Below, in pieces: positions 25,034-34,831 of a DNA stretch of 36,620 bases (its first letter is position 1; each line of letters begins with the position of its first letter). A model generated the notes under the pieces. It saw only the letters and a list, made by a program, of their open reading frames with translations, searched no databases and was not told the DNA's origin. Position numbers and translations under genes: made by a program. The DNA is from JAFGKM01 sp964403465 (GTDB lineage Bacteria; Ratteibacteria; UBA8468; B48-G9; JAFGKM01): NCBI GenBank assembly GCA_964403465.1, contig CAYOFY010000009.1, forward strand, positions 1-36,620, given 5' to 3'.

Positions 25034-26119
25034 ATGAATTCACGCACGAGGGTATTGAAAGCGGTTGCGCATGAAGAAACCGACCGTGTTCCGTTCGATT
25101 ACTGGGCAAGGGACGATGTGACACGCAGGCTCATGGAGCGCATGGGGGCGGCGGACAGGGAAGATCTGCTGCAGAAATTGAACATAGACATGCGCCATAT
25201 ACCGGTAGGCGAACATCATCCCGGGTTCGAAGAACGGAAGACCGGAGTTCTTGGAGGCAATTCCGAGAGCAGCGGACAGAGGTTCAGGATGCACGGCGAC
25301 GGAACCTTCGAGAATCCCTGGGGGGTGGTCAAAAGACTGGGAAGCGGCGGATTATACGAGGAGTGGGTCCGCGGCCCCTTTTCCCGGGACAGGGACCTCG
25401 ATTCATTTGGCTGGCCCGGTACCGATATCTTTGACAGCGTGGAAGCGATAAAGAGCCGGGTGTCGGCCTACGGAGGCCGGTACGCCCTGATGGGCAGAAT
25501 CAACCTGCCGTTCAAGATGTGCTGGCATATGCGGGGGCTGGAAAACTTCCTTTGCGATATGCTTCTTGACCCGGGTTATGCCGCGGAACTGATATCAAGG
25601 CTTGCGTTGTACGAAAAAAAGAGGGGATTGCGCTTCGTAAGGGCGGGCGTTGACATAGTCGGGATGTACGGGGATATTGCGATGCAGGACAGGATGCTTG
25701 TGAAACCGAATGCGTGGAGGGCAATAGAGAAACCCGTGCTGGCAGAGGTTTTCAGGTCGTTCAAAGAGGAGAACCCCGAAGTGCTCGTATTCTTTCACAG
25801 CGACGGAGACATAACGGAAGTCATCCCCGACCTGATAGAAATCGGGGTCAACATAATAAACCCGATACAGCCCGAGTGCATGGACCCTGTCGCCGTTAAA
25901 GAGAAGTACGGGGACAGGATAACAATGCACGGAACCATATCCATACAGAAAACACTGCCGAAAGGCACGGTGCACCAAGTTAGAAGGGAAGTGCGGGAAA
26001 GGATAGAAACCTGCGGGAAAGGGGGCGGCTTAATCATATGCCCGTCAAACCTTGTACAGAATGATACGCCGCTGGAGAATATCGAAGCTCTTTACGATAT
26101 TTCGCAACGGCAGATTTGA
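25034..26119 (+). CDS. Uroporphyrinogen decarboxylase-family protein, HSDG type (URO-D paralogue 3)
   Basis: 361 residues. The N-terminus MNSRTRVLKAVAHEETDRVPFDYW is the standard opening of this family (RVxxAxxxxxxDRVP). The barrel core includes VDIVGMYGDIAMQDRMLVKPNAWRAIEKPVLAEVF, VFFHSDGDITEVIPDLIEIGVNIINPIQPECMDP and DTPLENIEALYD. HSDG (His255, Asp257) replaces HxCG. It retains a Cys in the late loop (IICPSNL). The stop overlaps an in-frame upstream extension of the next gene, so the junction is tight. Substrate unknown. Confidence 0.87.
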   Translation: MNSRTRVLKAVAHEETDRVPFDYWARDDVTRRLMERMGAADREDLLQKLNIDMRHIPVGEHHPGFEERKTGVLGGNSESSGQRFRMHGDGTFENPWGVVKRLGSGGLYEEWVRGPFSRDRDLDSFGWPGTDIFDSVEAIKSRVSAYGGRYALMGRINLPFKMCWHMRGLENFLCDMLLDPGYAAELISRLALYEKKRGLRFVRAGVDIVGMYGDIAMQDRMLVKPNAWRAIEKPVLAEVFRSFKEENPEVLVFFHSDGDITEVIPDLIEIGVNIINPIQPECMDPVAVKEKYGDRITMHGTISIQKTLPKGTVHQVRREVRERIETCGKGGGLIICPSNLVQNDTPLENIEALYDISQRQI

Positions 26120-26157
26120 TTCGCAAACTGCCGTTTGACAACCTGGAGGGAACACAA

Positions 26158-27846
26158 ATGATTGCAAGGAAACCGAGAGTAATATACAACGATGACAGCA
26201 CCACGTTGCGCCGGATAGACCCGCCCCACAGGGAGGAGCAGATAGCCCTTGCCGTGGATTATCTCAAGGGAACCCATGTGGACTGCCTTGCCTGGTGCAT
26301 GATGGAAAGCGTCGCAAGGGGCAGGAGCGGCCGGGCATACCTGTATCCCGGCGCCCCGTGGAAGAGGGACACGGTCGATGAAACCACGGGAGGCGAAGTA
26401 TCCACGGGATACAGCAGGCAGAAGGAAAGCGCCAGGAAGATGGAAGAACTGACCGCTTCCAGGGACATCATGTTCACCCTGGGCGAAAAGGGCATAGACT
26501 ACCTGCCGATACTGATAAGGGAGTGCAGGAAGGCCGACCTGCTGTTCGCCGCCAGTTTCAGGATGAACGACACCCACGTGCGCTCCGACCCGAGGGGTCC
26601 GATAGCCTCCGGGTTCTGGCGCTCGCACCAGCACTGCCGGCTCTGGGGAATAGCCGAAGGCCACACGTATTACAACTCCGCACTTGATTATTCGTATCCC
26701 GAAGTGAGGGAGCTCTACCTTTCCATGATAAAGGAGACCCTTGAAAAATACGATGTTGACGGGATAGAGCTGGATTTCACCCGCTGTCCCTATTATTTCC
26801 AGCCGGACCTGGCATGGGAGAAGAGAAAGATACTCACGGATTTCGCCTCGGAGATACGCGGCATTGTGGACAGCTCGAATAAAAGCAAAGGCAGGCAGTT
26901 CTTCCTGATTGTACGCGTTCCCTTTGCCGAAAAGACACTTGTGAAAGGCGGCATGGATGTTGGAACGTGGCTGGAGAAGAAATTGCCGGACGTGCTTGTA
27001 ATGAGCAATCTGTTTAACAATCCCAACATGAACATAAAGTCATGGCTGGAAAAATCGCACAAAAACGGCGTTCTTTTCTATCCGTCAATAGAGATGTTCC
27101 CGGACAGGAAAAATCCCAACCACGACCAGATGATTACAAATCCCGTGGCTCCATGGCATGCCTACGACCCTGCCGAAAGGCCGGATGTCATTGTCAGGAA
27201 AATACGCGCAATGGCCCAGAACTTCCTGTCGCAGAAGCCCGATGGAATATACACATTCAATTACCCCGGCATCCTGCACGAAAGGGCCAAGGACAGGTTC
27301 AGCGACATAAAATCCTTCAAACTCATGACAGAACCTCTCAGCCAGATAGCAAGCCCGGAGGCGCTCAGGGGAACATCCAAGCAGTACACTTACTGGAACG
27401 AATGTCCCATATCGATTGAGACGGGACGGCCGGCAGAATACCACCAGACGATAAGGTTTTTGCTTCTCGACCCGGACGTGCTTGACGGGAGCACGACCGT
27501 GAAACTCAGTTTCATGGAGGTTGCCGAAAGAAACCCGCATGCCGAGCGCGTTTACAGGCAGAATCCGATAGTTCCTGCCGGCTATGTCAGGTACTGCATC
27601 AACGGAAAGCCTGTCTCAGAAGAATACATCAGCAGGACCAGGAAGTCCCGCGGCCGGATTATCTCCGGATGGCTTCTGAAGACACACAACAGGGTGGAGA
27701 TTTCCGTGCCCTGCGGCATGCTTGTATGCGGAGAAAACCGTATCGCTTTCGAAATTCCGGGCTTCCCGGGCGAAAAGGACCCCTATGTTTACATATACGA
27801 ATTCACGGCCGACGTTTCAACAACGAGCAAGAAAGGAAAAGAATGA
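26158..27846 (+). CDS. GHL10-like putative glycosidase (TIM barrel), cytoplasmic
   Basis: 562 residues from the ATG at 26158, chosen because GGAGGG lies seven bases upstream; an in-frame ATG at 26116 has no such site. The sequence IYNDDSTTLRRIDPPH and the strand-loop YDVDGIELDFTRCP, followed by VRVPFAEKTLVKGGMDVGTWLEKKLPDVLVMS, match glycosyl-hydrolase-like 10 / DUF187-type barrels, in which Asp/Glu of DGIELDF lines the active site. Residues about 420-545 form a C-terminal beta domain (SKVKLSFMEV-like strands, GWLLKTHNRVEISVP). No signal peptide is visible, so it may act on imported oligosaccharides. Specificity unknown. Confidence 0.75.
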   Translation: MIARKPRVIYNDDSTTLRRIDPPHREEQIALAVDYLKGTHVDCLAWCMMESVARGRSGRAYLYPGAPWKRDTVDETTGGEVSTGYSRQKESARKMEELTASRDIMFTLGEKGIDYLPILIRECRKADLLFAASFRMNDTHVRSDPRGPIASGFWRSHQHCRLWGIAEGHTYYNSALDYSYPEVRELYLSMIKETLEKYDVDGIELDFTRCPYYFQPDLAWEKRKILTDFASEIRGIVDSSNKSKGRQFFLIVRVPFAEKTLVKGGMDVGTWLEKKLPDVLVMSNLFNNPNMNIKSWLEKSHKNGVLFYPSIEMFPDRKNPNHDQMITNPVAPWHAYDPAERPDVIVRKIRAMAQNFLSQKPDGIYTFNYPGILHERAKDRFSDIKSFKLMTEPLSQIASPEALRGTSKQYTYWNECPISIETGRPAEYHQTIRFLLLDPDVLDGSTTVKLSFMEVAERNPHAERVYRQNPIVPAGYVRYCINGKPVSEEYISRTRKSRGRIISGWLLKTHNRVEISVPCGMLVCGENRIAFEIPGFPGEKDPYVYIYEFTADVSTTSKKGKE

Positions 27847-27847
27847 C

Positions 27848-28897
27848 ATGAACGAATCCACGGAAAGAGTAGTGAAAGCCCTCAAATTTCAAAAGCCCGA
27901 CAGGATACCATTGTACGACGAGTACTGGGATGAATTTGTCGAGATATGGGAGAAGACCCCTCCCGAAAAGAGCTGCGGCATAAAACAATACTACGGAATC
28001 GACATAGAGGTTGTCTCCGGAGACGACTCTCCGCGCCCGTCTGTCGCGGGAACAATCAGGGAACAGGACGGGTATACAGTCTACCGCGACGGTTACGGAA
28101 CAGTGTGGAGAAAGAAACCGCAGGAGGTCTATTTCTCGGAATTGCTGGAGCCCGCTATCAAGAAGAAATCGGAGATAGACGGGTACGTTTTTGAATCGGC
28201 ATCCGGGGAGGAAAGATACAAGCGCTTCGACGAATATGTCTCGGCTGGGAAGAATGAAGGCAGGTGCGTATTTGCCAAGGTCGGAGGCCCTTACCTGCGC
28301 ACGTCTAATTTCAGGGGCGCCGAACAGTGGCTCCTTGACCTTGCGGAAGACAGGCCTTTCGCGAAAGAACTTGCAGGGAGAAACACGGACAGTCTCATCA
28401 ATATCGGGCTCGAGGAGCTGAGGCGCTCCAACCTGTATGAAACAGGGATGAATATCGGGGACGATCTGGGTTGTAACAAGGGCCCGATGTTTTCGCCCGC
28501 CTGTTTTGAAGATGTCTTCCTGCCCCTGTACAGGAGGATGGTCAAGGCTTTTAAGGATGCAGGCGCACGTTTTGTCTGGCTCCATTCCGACGGAAATATA
28601 ACTTCCCTCCTGGACATGCTCATAGAGGCCGGGATAGATGCAGTCAATCCGCTTGAACCTAAAGCGGGGATGGATATTCCGGAACTGAAAAGAAAATACG
28701 GCAAAAGGCTCGCATACATAGGAGGGCTGTGCAATGCATACGTTCTTCCCAGGGGCACCCCTGCCGAAATAACCAGGCATGTCGCAAGGATTGCTGAGGC
28801 GGCAAGAGAGGGGGGAGTCATCGCCGGAGCCCATTCCATAGGGCCGGATATACCTGTGGAAAACTATGAGCTGGCCCTTAAAGTTCTTCGTTCATAG
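27848..28897 (+). CDS. Uroporphyrinogen decarboxylase-family protein, HSDG type (URO-D paralogue 4)
   Basis: 349 residues from ATG 27848 (MNESTERVVKALKFQKPDRIPLYDEYW; GGAAAAG upstream), the typical family N-terminus; a start at 27722 would lie deep inside the preceding gene. Core motifs are MNIGDDLGCNKGPMFSPACFEDVFLPLYRRM, VWLHSDGNITSLLDMLIEAGIDAVNPLEP (His246, Asp248) and PDIPVENYELAL. It is closer in the GDDLG...FSP segment to paralogue 2 than to paralogue 3. The start follows the preceding stop by one base, so it is translated from the same message as the GHL10 gene. Confidence 0.87.
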   Translation: MNESTERVVKALKFQKPDRIPLYDEYWDEFVEIWEKTPPEKSCGIKQYYGIDIEVVSGDDSPRPSVAGTIREQDGYTVYRDGYGTVWRKKPQEVYFSELLEPAIKKKSEIDGYVFESASGEERYKRFDEYVSAGKNEGRCVFAKVGGPYLRTSNFRGAEQWLLDLAEDRPFAKELAGRNTDSLINIGLEELRRSNLYETGMNIGDDLGCNKGPMFSPACFEDVFLPLYRRMVKAFKDAGARFVWLHSDGNITSLLDMLIEAGIDAVNPLEPKAGMDIPELKRKYGKRLAYIGGLCNAYVLPRGTPAEITRHVARIAEAAREGGVIAGAHSIGPDIPVENYELALKVLRS

Positions 28898-28912
28898 ACT
28901 TTTTGGAAAACA

Positions 28913-29902
28913 ATGAAACCCGTTGTTATCGTGACCGAAAAAGAATTTTTCAAGGCGGAAGCGTTATTCAAGTCATGCCGGAAGTTTTCATGCAAGCCGG
29001 CAAAACCCGGAGAGAGACTGCTGGCTGAATGCATCCTGAGAGAAAATGCATTTGCGGCAGTTGTCGGCACGGAAAAATACCGGGACAGGTTATACAGGGC
29101 ACTGCCCGGGGGAGGGGTAATAGCCAGGTTCGGTGTCGGACACGACGGCATAGATAAAACGAAGGCTTCTGAGTGCGGCCTCCTGGTGACAAATACCCCC
29201 GGCGTCCTTGAAGGTTCGGTTGCCGAACATGCCATGATTCTGATGGCAAGTTTTGCACGGAACATTGCCGCCGGACATCACGAGATGAAAAACGGCAGGT
29301 GGAATCCTCTCATGGGGTTTGAGCTTCGCGGCAAAACACTCTTGATAATAGGATGCGGACCGATCGGACGAAAAACGGCAGAGATAGCATCCCGCGGATT
29401 CGGGATGAACGTAACGGGATATGACATTGCCCGTCTTGATTCGGTCAGGAAGAAAAAAAGCGGATTCAGCTCAATTTGCAGCAAGCTTGACCGCGCGCTG
29501 GCAGAAGCCGATTTCGTGAGTTTGCACGTTCCTCTCACGCCTTCCACAAAGCATCTTGTGAACAGCTCTTTCATTTCCATGATGAAGCCCGGCTGTGTGC
29601 TTGTCAATACCGCACGCGGCCGGCTCGTTGATGAATCCGCCCTTTACGATGCTCTCAGGAACGGAAGACTTTCCGGTGCTGCCCTTGACGTATTTGAAAA
29701 CGAGCCTTTCAAGCCTGTCAATGAACGAAAAGACCTTCGTGGACTGGACAACGTTCTGCTATCTCCCCACGTTGCCAGCGGCACAATTGAAGCGTGCGCC
29801 AGGATGGCCGCAAAATGCCTTAAAAACATAGAACATGCTTATGGAAAGAACTATGACAACCTGAACCTGTTAAATACATCCGTTCTAAAGTTACTCAAAT
29901 AA
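28913..29902 (+). CDS. D-isomer-specific 2-hydroxyacid dehydrogenase
   Basis: 329-residue NAD-dependent dehydrogenase of the SerA/PdxB/hydroxypyruvate-reductase family. NAD loop GCGPIG (147-152), the catalytic triad Arg235 (TARG), Glu264 (ENEP) and His286 (SPHVAS), and the conserved PGVLEGSVAEHAM segment are present. It interconverts a 2-hydroxy acid and a 2-oxo acid; the substrate is unknown. Lacking the ACT domain, it is not a classical feedback-regulated SerA. Located between a URO-D paralogue and a 2-oxo-acid aldolase, it probably handles a catabolic hydroxy or keto acid. Confidence 0.92.
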   Translation: MKPVVIVTEKEFFKAEALFKSCRKFSCKPAKPGERLLAECILRENAFAAVVGTEKYRDRLYRALPGGGVIARFGVGHDGIDKTKASECGLLVTNTPGVLEGSVAEHAMILMASFARNIAAGHHEMKNGRWNPLMGFELRGKTLLIIGCGPIGRKTAEIASRGFGMNVTGYDIARLDSVRKKKSGFSSICSKLDRALAEADFVSLHVPLTPSTKHLVNSSFISMMKPGCVLVNTARGRLVDESALYDALRNGRLSGAALDVFENEPFKPVNERKDLRGLDNVLLSPHVASGTIEACARMAAKCLKNIEHAYGKNYDNLNLLNTSVLKLLK

Positions 29903-29914
29903 GGAGTTCTGAAC

Positions 29915-30718
29915 ATGGAAAATCTTTTCCGCAAATCGCTGATAGAAAGAAAACTGACCCTCGGCGCCTGGATGCAAATCGGGCATCCGGCCATTGCCGA
30001 GATTTATGGAAGGCGCGGGTTTGACTGGGTCTGCGTGGACCTGGAGCACGGCTTGATTGATATTGAAACCATGGCTGATATCTTCCGCGCGCTCGAAAAA
30101 TATAAAAGTATCCCCGTGGCGAGACTGCCCGCGAACAACCCTGTCTGGATACATCGCTGCCTTGATGCCGGGGCAAAAGGGCTTATTATTCCGATGGTAA
30201 AAACTGCAGAAGAAGCCGAGAGCGCAATCTGCGAGGCAAAATATCCGCCGCGCGGAATTCGCGGTTTCGGGTACAGCCGCGCAAACATACACGGAATAGA
30301 TTTTGACAGGTATGTCAAAACCGCCAATGATGAGACAGCAATGATTATGCAGATAGAACATGAAGACGCTATCCGCAACCTCGGAGAAATACTGTGTATT
30401 GACGGAGTGGACGGCGTGTTTATAGGCCCGCTGGATTTGAGCGGTTCCATGGGCATCCCGGGGCAGATGAAACATCCCGACATGTTGAGAGCGCTTGATA
30501 CTTTCAGAAAACTCTGTCGTGAAAAGAACAAGTCCTTCGGACTGCACATAATACATCCCGACAAAGAACGTATCAGGGAGGCCGTGGACCTGGGTTACAC
30601 AATTATTGCTCTCGGTCTGGATACGGTCATGATTGATGAATCTTCAAAAACTTTACGCAACGAGGCGGTCAGGTCTTACAATGCCTGGAAGAAATGTGCA
30701 CGGAAAACTCATACCTGA
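29915..30718 (+). CDS. HpcH/HpaI-family 2-oxo acid aldolase
   Basis: 267 residues; class II metal-dependent pyruvate aldolase. It shows VDLEHG with His45, VARLP with Arg70, the metal ligands Glu148 (QIEHE) and Asp174 (IGPLDLSGSMG), and IIPMVKTAEEA, in positions close to those of E. coli HpaI. Known members cleave 4-hydroxy-2-oxoheptanedioate, 2-keto-3-deoxy-L-rhamnonate or 2-dehydro-3-deoxyglucarate to pyruvate (or tartronate semialdehyde) plus an aldehyde. The neighbouring dehydrogenase and glycosidases point to a 2-keto-3-deoxy sugar acid as substrate (inference). Ribosome-binding site AAGGAG before ATG 29915. Confidence 0.92.
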   Translation: MENLFRKSLIERKLTLGAWMQIGHPAIAEIYGRRGFDWVCVDLEHGLIDIETMADIFRALEKYKSIPVARLPANNPVWIHRCLDAGAKGLIIPMVKTAEEAESAICEAKYPPRGIRGFGYSRANIHGIDFDRYVKTANDETAMIMQIEHEDAIRNLGEILCIDGVDGVFIGPLDLSGSMGIPGQMKHPDMLRALDTFRKLCREKNKSFGLHIIHPDKERIREAVDLGYTIIALGLDTVMIDESSKTLRNEAVRSYNAWKKCARKTHT

Positions 30719-30754
30719 GAATTGACAGGTTCACTATTTACAAGGAGGAACATT

Positions 30755-31624
30755 ATGGATTGCAGGAGAATTGCTTTATCGCTGGTAATGCTGGCAGTAG
30801 TTGGGGTATTCGCGCAGGCGGCCGAGGTGCAGAACGGCAGTTTCGAGGAGACGTATCTGCGGGAGGTAAATGCACCCGAGGTACAGGCGATGGTGAAGAC
30901 GGGCTGGAAGTTGCAGTCACCGCTCGCCTGGCCTGAAGGATGGGAAGGAAGTTCCGGCGTCTCCGGAGTGAACTTCGCGGTGGTGCAGGATAATCCGCAT
31001 TCCGGTAAGAACTGTAGCCTGCTCTGGGGACCGTTTGGAAGCTCCGGGTACCTTTCAACGCAGGTAAAGGGGCTGAAGAAAGGGATTTACAAGGTTTCAT
31101 TCCAGGGCAGGGGCAAGGGCCGCGCGACACTGATGTTCGCCGGGGTGCACATCGTCCTGAGCGCGGAGATGACCGACAATTGGGCCGAATACGCCGGTAT
31201 TTACCGGAACACCATAGAGCCTCCCCTGCAGGAGGCATCTCTTACCCTGCAGGCGCAGAGGGCAGAAGTCTTCATGGATGAGGTAAGCGTGTCGGAGTGC
31301 AACGTGCTGGAGGCAGCGCTCATCGAGGAATCCACGGCGATGCGCAGGGAAGGGAAGTGGTTTGCGGCTGATGCCGTGACGGAAACGGCGGTATACCGGA
31401 ATTATGTTACGACGGTCGGGCAGTCGCTCCCGAACCTGAAGAGATATGCGGAGGCGGACCCGATACCTGAGAACGTGGAGTTGATCCGGCTTCTGGATGG
31501 GAAGTTGGCGCAGCTGAGACAGGCGGTCTCGCCGATGGCAGAGCAGGCTAACGAGGCGGCGGCATGCGCGCGTATAGCGAAGCGGCTTGAGGCGGAACTG
31601 GAATTCGAGGTGGTGAAAGAGTGA
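30755..31624 (+). CDS. Secreted protein with carbohydrate-binding-like beta domain
   Basis: 289 residues from ATG 30755, preceded by AAGGAGGA; an in-frame ATG at 30722 lacks such a site. A Sec signal peptide (MDCRRIALSLVMLAVVGVFA, cleavage near QAA-E) leads into VQNGSFEE and GWEGSSGVSGVN..., a galactose-binding-like (CBM) domain of about 150 residues: NPHSGKNCSLLWGP, YLSTQVKGLKKGIYKVSFQGRGKG, VFMDEVSVSEC. The remaining 120 residues are helical and Glu/Ala-rich (coiled-coil-like), of unknown role. The stop overlaps the next upstream frame by four bases; the next gene begins 29 bp on. Confidence 0.78.
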   Translation: MDCRRIALSLVMLAVVGVFAQAAEVQNGSFEETYLREVNAPEVQAMVKTGWKLQSPLAWPEGWEGSSGVSGVNFAVVQDNPHSGKNCSLLWGPFGSSGYLSTQVKGLKKGIYKVSFQGRGKGRATLMFAGVHIVLSAEMTDNWAEYAGIYRNTIEPPLQEASLTLQAQRAEVFMDEVSVSECNVLEAALIEESTAMRREGKWFAADAVTETAVYRNYVTTVGQSLPNLKRYAEADPIPENVELIRLLDGKLAQLRQAVSPMAEQANEAAACARIAKRLEAELEFEVVKE

Positions 31625-31653
31625 CCTTGCTTTCTTACCTAAAGGAGGAACAA

Positions 31654-33969
31654 ATGTTTATGCTATTTTTGAGAAAGACTGCCGCAGGGTATGCCCTGGC
31701 GGCGGCGCTTTCGGTCATGATGTGCCAGTGTACGGTTTTCGCCCAGGAGAAGCAGGTAAAAGAAACCGTGGTGGACCTTGTTGTCGAGGCACAGGGCGAC
31801 GGGGAGGCATGGAATTATCGGACGCAGCTTTTCGGGGATACAGCAGGCGTTGAAGGCAGACTTACCCTGAGGCGTCAGAATGACAATGCGGAATTGAAGC
31901 GTGAATCGCTCAAGGGGTTTGCCAGCGGCAGGCCGCTCATTGGCAAGATAGACCTAAAGTCTTACGGCAAAGGCGCCTATGAGCTTGAAGTAATTGCCGT
32001 CCGCGGCGGCACGACCGTGGGCAGCAGGAAGGAAATCCTGTATTTTCTCGATACCCCCTGGAAGAATATAGACCTCGACAAATGCGAGGTCGTTGCTCCC
32101 TGGACGCCCGTGGAAGTGACTGGCAAGAGCGTGAAATGCTGGGGTCGCGAATATGCGTATGGAGACGGCGCGTTTCCCGAATCGATGAAGAGCCAGGGCA
32201 ATGAACTGCTCGCAGGCCCTGTGGCGGTGGCCGCCTGGGTTAAGGGGAAAAAGGTCGAGTGGAAACTTGAACCGGCGGCTGTTACAAGGAAGAACGAGGG
32301 TGCCGCCGAGGTTAAAGGCGCGGGGAAATCGCGTGCCGGGAATCTTTCAATCCGGCAGAAGGCGACGGTGGAATACGACGGGCTGGCGATGATTGATCTT
32401 TCGCTCGACGGCAAGGACCTTGCTAATGTTACAAAACTCGAGATTACCATTCCCGTGAAAGGGGAGATGGTTCGCTACGTCTACCGCACGGGGCTTGACC
32501 GGGTCTGGGTGTGCGGAAAGACCGGCATCCGTACCGAGCCGGGGGTGATGGTCAGTGCCGACTTCATGCCCTTTGCATGGCTGGGCAACGACGACGAGGG
32601 GCTCTTCTGGTTCTGCGATTCCAACCGCGCCTGGCCGCATTCGCTCGCCGGGTCGGCCGACGCAATCCAGATTGTGGATACCGGCAGTGAGGTTGTCCTT
32701 CAGCTCAGGATAGTCGCCGAGGGTGAAAAGCTCGAGGCGCCTTGGAAGCTGCGCTTCGGCCTGATGGCGACGCCGGTGAAGCCGGGCGGCAACGGCTCGC
32801 CGAAACGGCCGCGCGGCTGGGGGCCTTCAGGCACGGCGGGAAAGACTCTAAATGCCATAGGAACGGCACCGGGATATTTTAAAGATTATTCTATCCCCAA
32901 TCCCGTTGACCACGAGAGGGTGAAGAAGTTTGTCAATGATTCAGTCGCTAAGGGTTACATCCCCATGCCGTTCACCATGATTGCCCTTCCGGCGTGGTAT
33001 CCCGAATGGAAGGTGTACGGTAGCCGGTGGCATCAGGATGGCCAGATGGATCATTATTATGGTGAGGCGATAGCGTTTCATCCCGAGCCGGATGTGGAGG
33101 GCGCCGGGATGGCCTGCTGTTTCTGGACGGATTTCAACAAGTGGTTCACCTGGCGGCAGGACACGCTCCTTAAGGAATCAGGCTGGCGCGGGTATTACCG
33201 CGACGGCGTATTCAACAGCTCCTGCGCAAGCCGCCTGCACGGCCACGGGCGCAACGGGGCATATGATTATCAAATGGAACCCCTGCGCAAACACTATCGT
33301 TATCTGTATACCGAGATAAAGAAGCTTTACGGGGATAACGGCTGGGTCTTCTGGCACACCTCGGGGCTGCTTCCCCTGCCGCTCCTGGCATACGCCGACA
33401 GTATCGTGATCGGCGAGGATTTGAACGGCGTCAACCGTTTCAACGGGGATTACCGCAAGATCCTGGCGCTCGATGAGCTTAGAAACCAGTATATGGGAAA
33501 GGCGTGGGGTTACACCTGCACATGGCTTTCTATGCTGAGAGGGGAGTTCAATACCGTCAAGAATACGCGTACGCTTCTGGCGCTCCAGCTTCTGCACGAC
33601 ATCGGCAGCTGGACTTCGGGCCAGGAGGCGCAGGTAACCAGGCGGATTGAGAGCATCACGGCGCAGAAGTTCGGATTCAGCGATTCTGAGTATTTCCCGT
33701 ACTTCAGGGATTCAACACCGGCCAAAGTGCTCGGGAAGGATTTACGCGTAAGTCTTTACAAAAAGCCTGACGGGCGGACGATGGCGGTCGTTGCGAATCT
33801 CTCGGACAAGAATCTTCAGACGACCGTTACCTTTGACCCGAAGGGGCTGGGCCTGTCCGCAATCAAGCGGTGCGCGGACCTTGAGCATGATTTCAATTAC
33901 CAGGTAAAGGACAATTCGGTCAGGGTTATCGTGCGGGCGGCCGATTTCCGGCTGCTCGTGGTTGAATGA
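31654..33969 (+). CDS. Secreted glycoside-hydrolase-like protein (GH123/DUF6067 type)
   Basis: 771 residues from ATG 31654, preceded by AAAGGAGG; an ATG at 31621 overlaps the previous gene and lacks this site. A signal peptide (RKTAAGYALAAALSVMM..., cleavage probably after FA at about residue 31) precedes beta domains to about residue 395 and a TIM-barrel-like catalytic part. Segments such as FAWLGNDDEGLFWFCDSNRAWP and PRGWGPSG resemble DUF6067/GH123-related proteins. The region GYYRDGVFNSSCASRLHG and GWVFWHTSG probably lines the active site. A small beta-sandwich ends the protein. Substrate unknown; it probably cleaves a glycan in the periplasm or outside. Confidence 0.78.
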   Translation: MFMLFLRKTAAGYALAAALSVMMCQCTVFAQEKQVKETVVDLVVEAQGDGEAWNYRTQLFGDTAGVEGRLTLRRQNDNAELKRESLKGFASGRPLIGKIDLKSYGKGAYELEVIAVRGGTTVGSRKEILYFLDTPWKNIDLDKCEVVAPWTPVEVTGKSVKCWGREYAYGDGAFPESMKSQGNELLAGPVAVAAWVKGKKVEWKLEPAAVTRKNEGAAEVKGAGKSRAGNLSIRQKATVEYDGLAMIDLSLDGKDLANVTKLEITIPVKGEMVRYVYRTGLDRVWVCGKTGIRTEPGVMVSADFMPFAWLGNDDEGLFWFCDSNRAWPHSLAGSADAIQIVDTGSEVVLQLRIVAEGEKLEAPWKLRFGLMATPVKPGGNGSPKRPRGWGPSGTAGKTLNAIGTAPGYFKDYSIPNPVDHERVKKFVNDSVAKGYIPMPFTMIALPAWYPEWKVYGSRWHQDGQMDHYYGEAIAFHPEPDVEGAGMACCFWTDFNKWFTWRQDTLLKESGWRGYYRDGVFNSSCASRLHGHGRNGAYDYQMEPLRKHYRYLYTEIKKLYGDNGWVFWHTSGLLPLPLLAYADSIVIGEDLNGVNRFNGDYRKILALDELRNQYMGKAWGYTCTWLSMLRGEFNTVKNTRTLLALQLLHDIGSWTSGQEAQVTRRIESITAQKFGFSDSEYFPYFRDSTPAKVLGKDLRVSLYKKPDGRTMAVVANLSDKNLQTTVTFDPKGLGLSAIKRCADLEHDFNYQVKDNSVRVIVRAADFRLLVVE

Positions 33970-33981
33970 GAGGAGGAGGCG

Positions 33982-34824
33982 ATGAAAAACATACTGAAGG
34001 CATCTGTTTTTTTCGCGGCGTTTGCCGTTCTTTCAGCGGCTGGGCCGGTATGTCAGTATCATGCCATGGTGGATAAAACGCCGGGGATTGTTGCGCACTG
34101 GCGATTCGAGGAGACCATAGACCCGCGCCTGGAAACGAGGGACAAGGGAACCCGCGTGGATGTTGACGAGCAGGCCATGCGCGGGACATTCTTTCCGGGC
34201 GGGGGTTCGCTGAAGGTTACGGCACGCCTGCGCGACTCTATAAATGATTACGGCGGAAGGACGGAGGAGGTCGGCCTTGGCGAAAAGGGCATTGCAGGGA
34301 AGGCATTCAGGTTCAGCGGCAAGAGTTCGGTCGTCTATATATTCAGGGATGCGGGCCTTGAATCCGGGGCTGATGACTTTTCAATGGAGCTGTGGATCAA
34401 GCCCGAAAGCGTGGACAAAGGAGCGATCCTCCTGCACCGCCTTTCTCCATTTCCCAAGGCCACCGGCTATGTTGTTCTTTCGACAGGACCGAACGGGAAT
34501 CTCCATTTCACGTTCGGGGAAAGCCAGGACAGAAGGATGAGCATATCCGTGGGCGAGGGAACTATTGTTGCCGGCAAATGGCAGCACATCGTTGCGCTGC
34601 GCCGCGGAGCGTCTCTTGCGCTTTACGTGAACGGAAAACCGGTCAAGGAGGAAAGCGGGCCGGCAGGGCTCCGGATACGTCCCTTCGGGAATTTAAGCGT
34701 AGGCGCCGATGACTGGGGAGGCAGGGGATTTGTCGGGCTGATAGACGAGGTCGCCTATTATAACGTCGCGCTTCCGGCGGAGGAAATCGCCAGGCACTGG
34801 CAGGCGGCCGTTGAAGCGCCTTAA
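33982..34824 (+). CDS. Secreted LamG / concanavalin-A-like lectin domain protein
   Basis: 280 residues. Signal peptide MKNILKASVFFAAFAVLSAAG. The opening KTPGIVAHWRFEE, then ADDFSMELWIKPES, VVLSTGPNGNLHFTFGE, KWQHIVALRRGASLALYVNGKPV and GLIDEVAYYNVALPAEEIARHW are the exact strand pattern of LamG-3 domains. It binds carbohydrate or another polymer outside the membrane. GAGGAGG lies six bases before ATG 33982. It follows the GH-like gene by 12 bp and probably belongs to the same operon. Confidence 0.9.
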   Translation: MKNILKASVFFAAFAVLSAAGPVCQYHAMVDKTPGIVAHWRFEETIDPRLETRDKGTRVDVDEQAMRGTFFPGGGSLKVTARLRDSINDYGGRTEEVGLGEKGIAGKAFRFSGKSSVVYIFRDAGLESGADDFSMELWIKPESVDKGAILLHRLSPFPKATGYVVLSTGPNGNLHFTFGESQDRRMSISVGEGTIVAGKWQHIVALRRGASLALYVNGKPVKEESGPAGLRIRPFGNLSVGADDWGGRGFVGLIDEVAYYNVALPAEEIARHWQAAVEAP

Positions 34825-34831
34825 GAAACCA

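Noticed and set aside
24639..25037. 132-codon plus-strand frame
   Set aside because: Out of frame with the beta-helix gene and without a ribosome-binding site; composition is shadow-like.
27803..28834. 343-codon open frame on the minus strand
   Set aside because: Antisense of URO-D paralogue 4; no start signal or motif.
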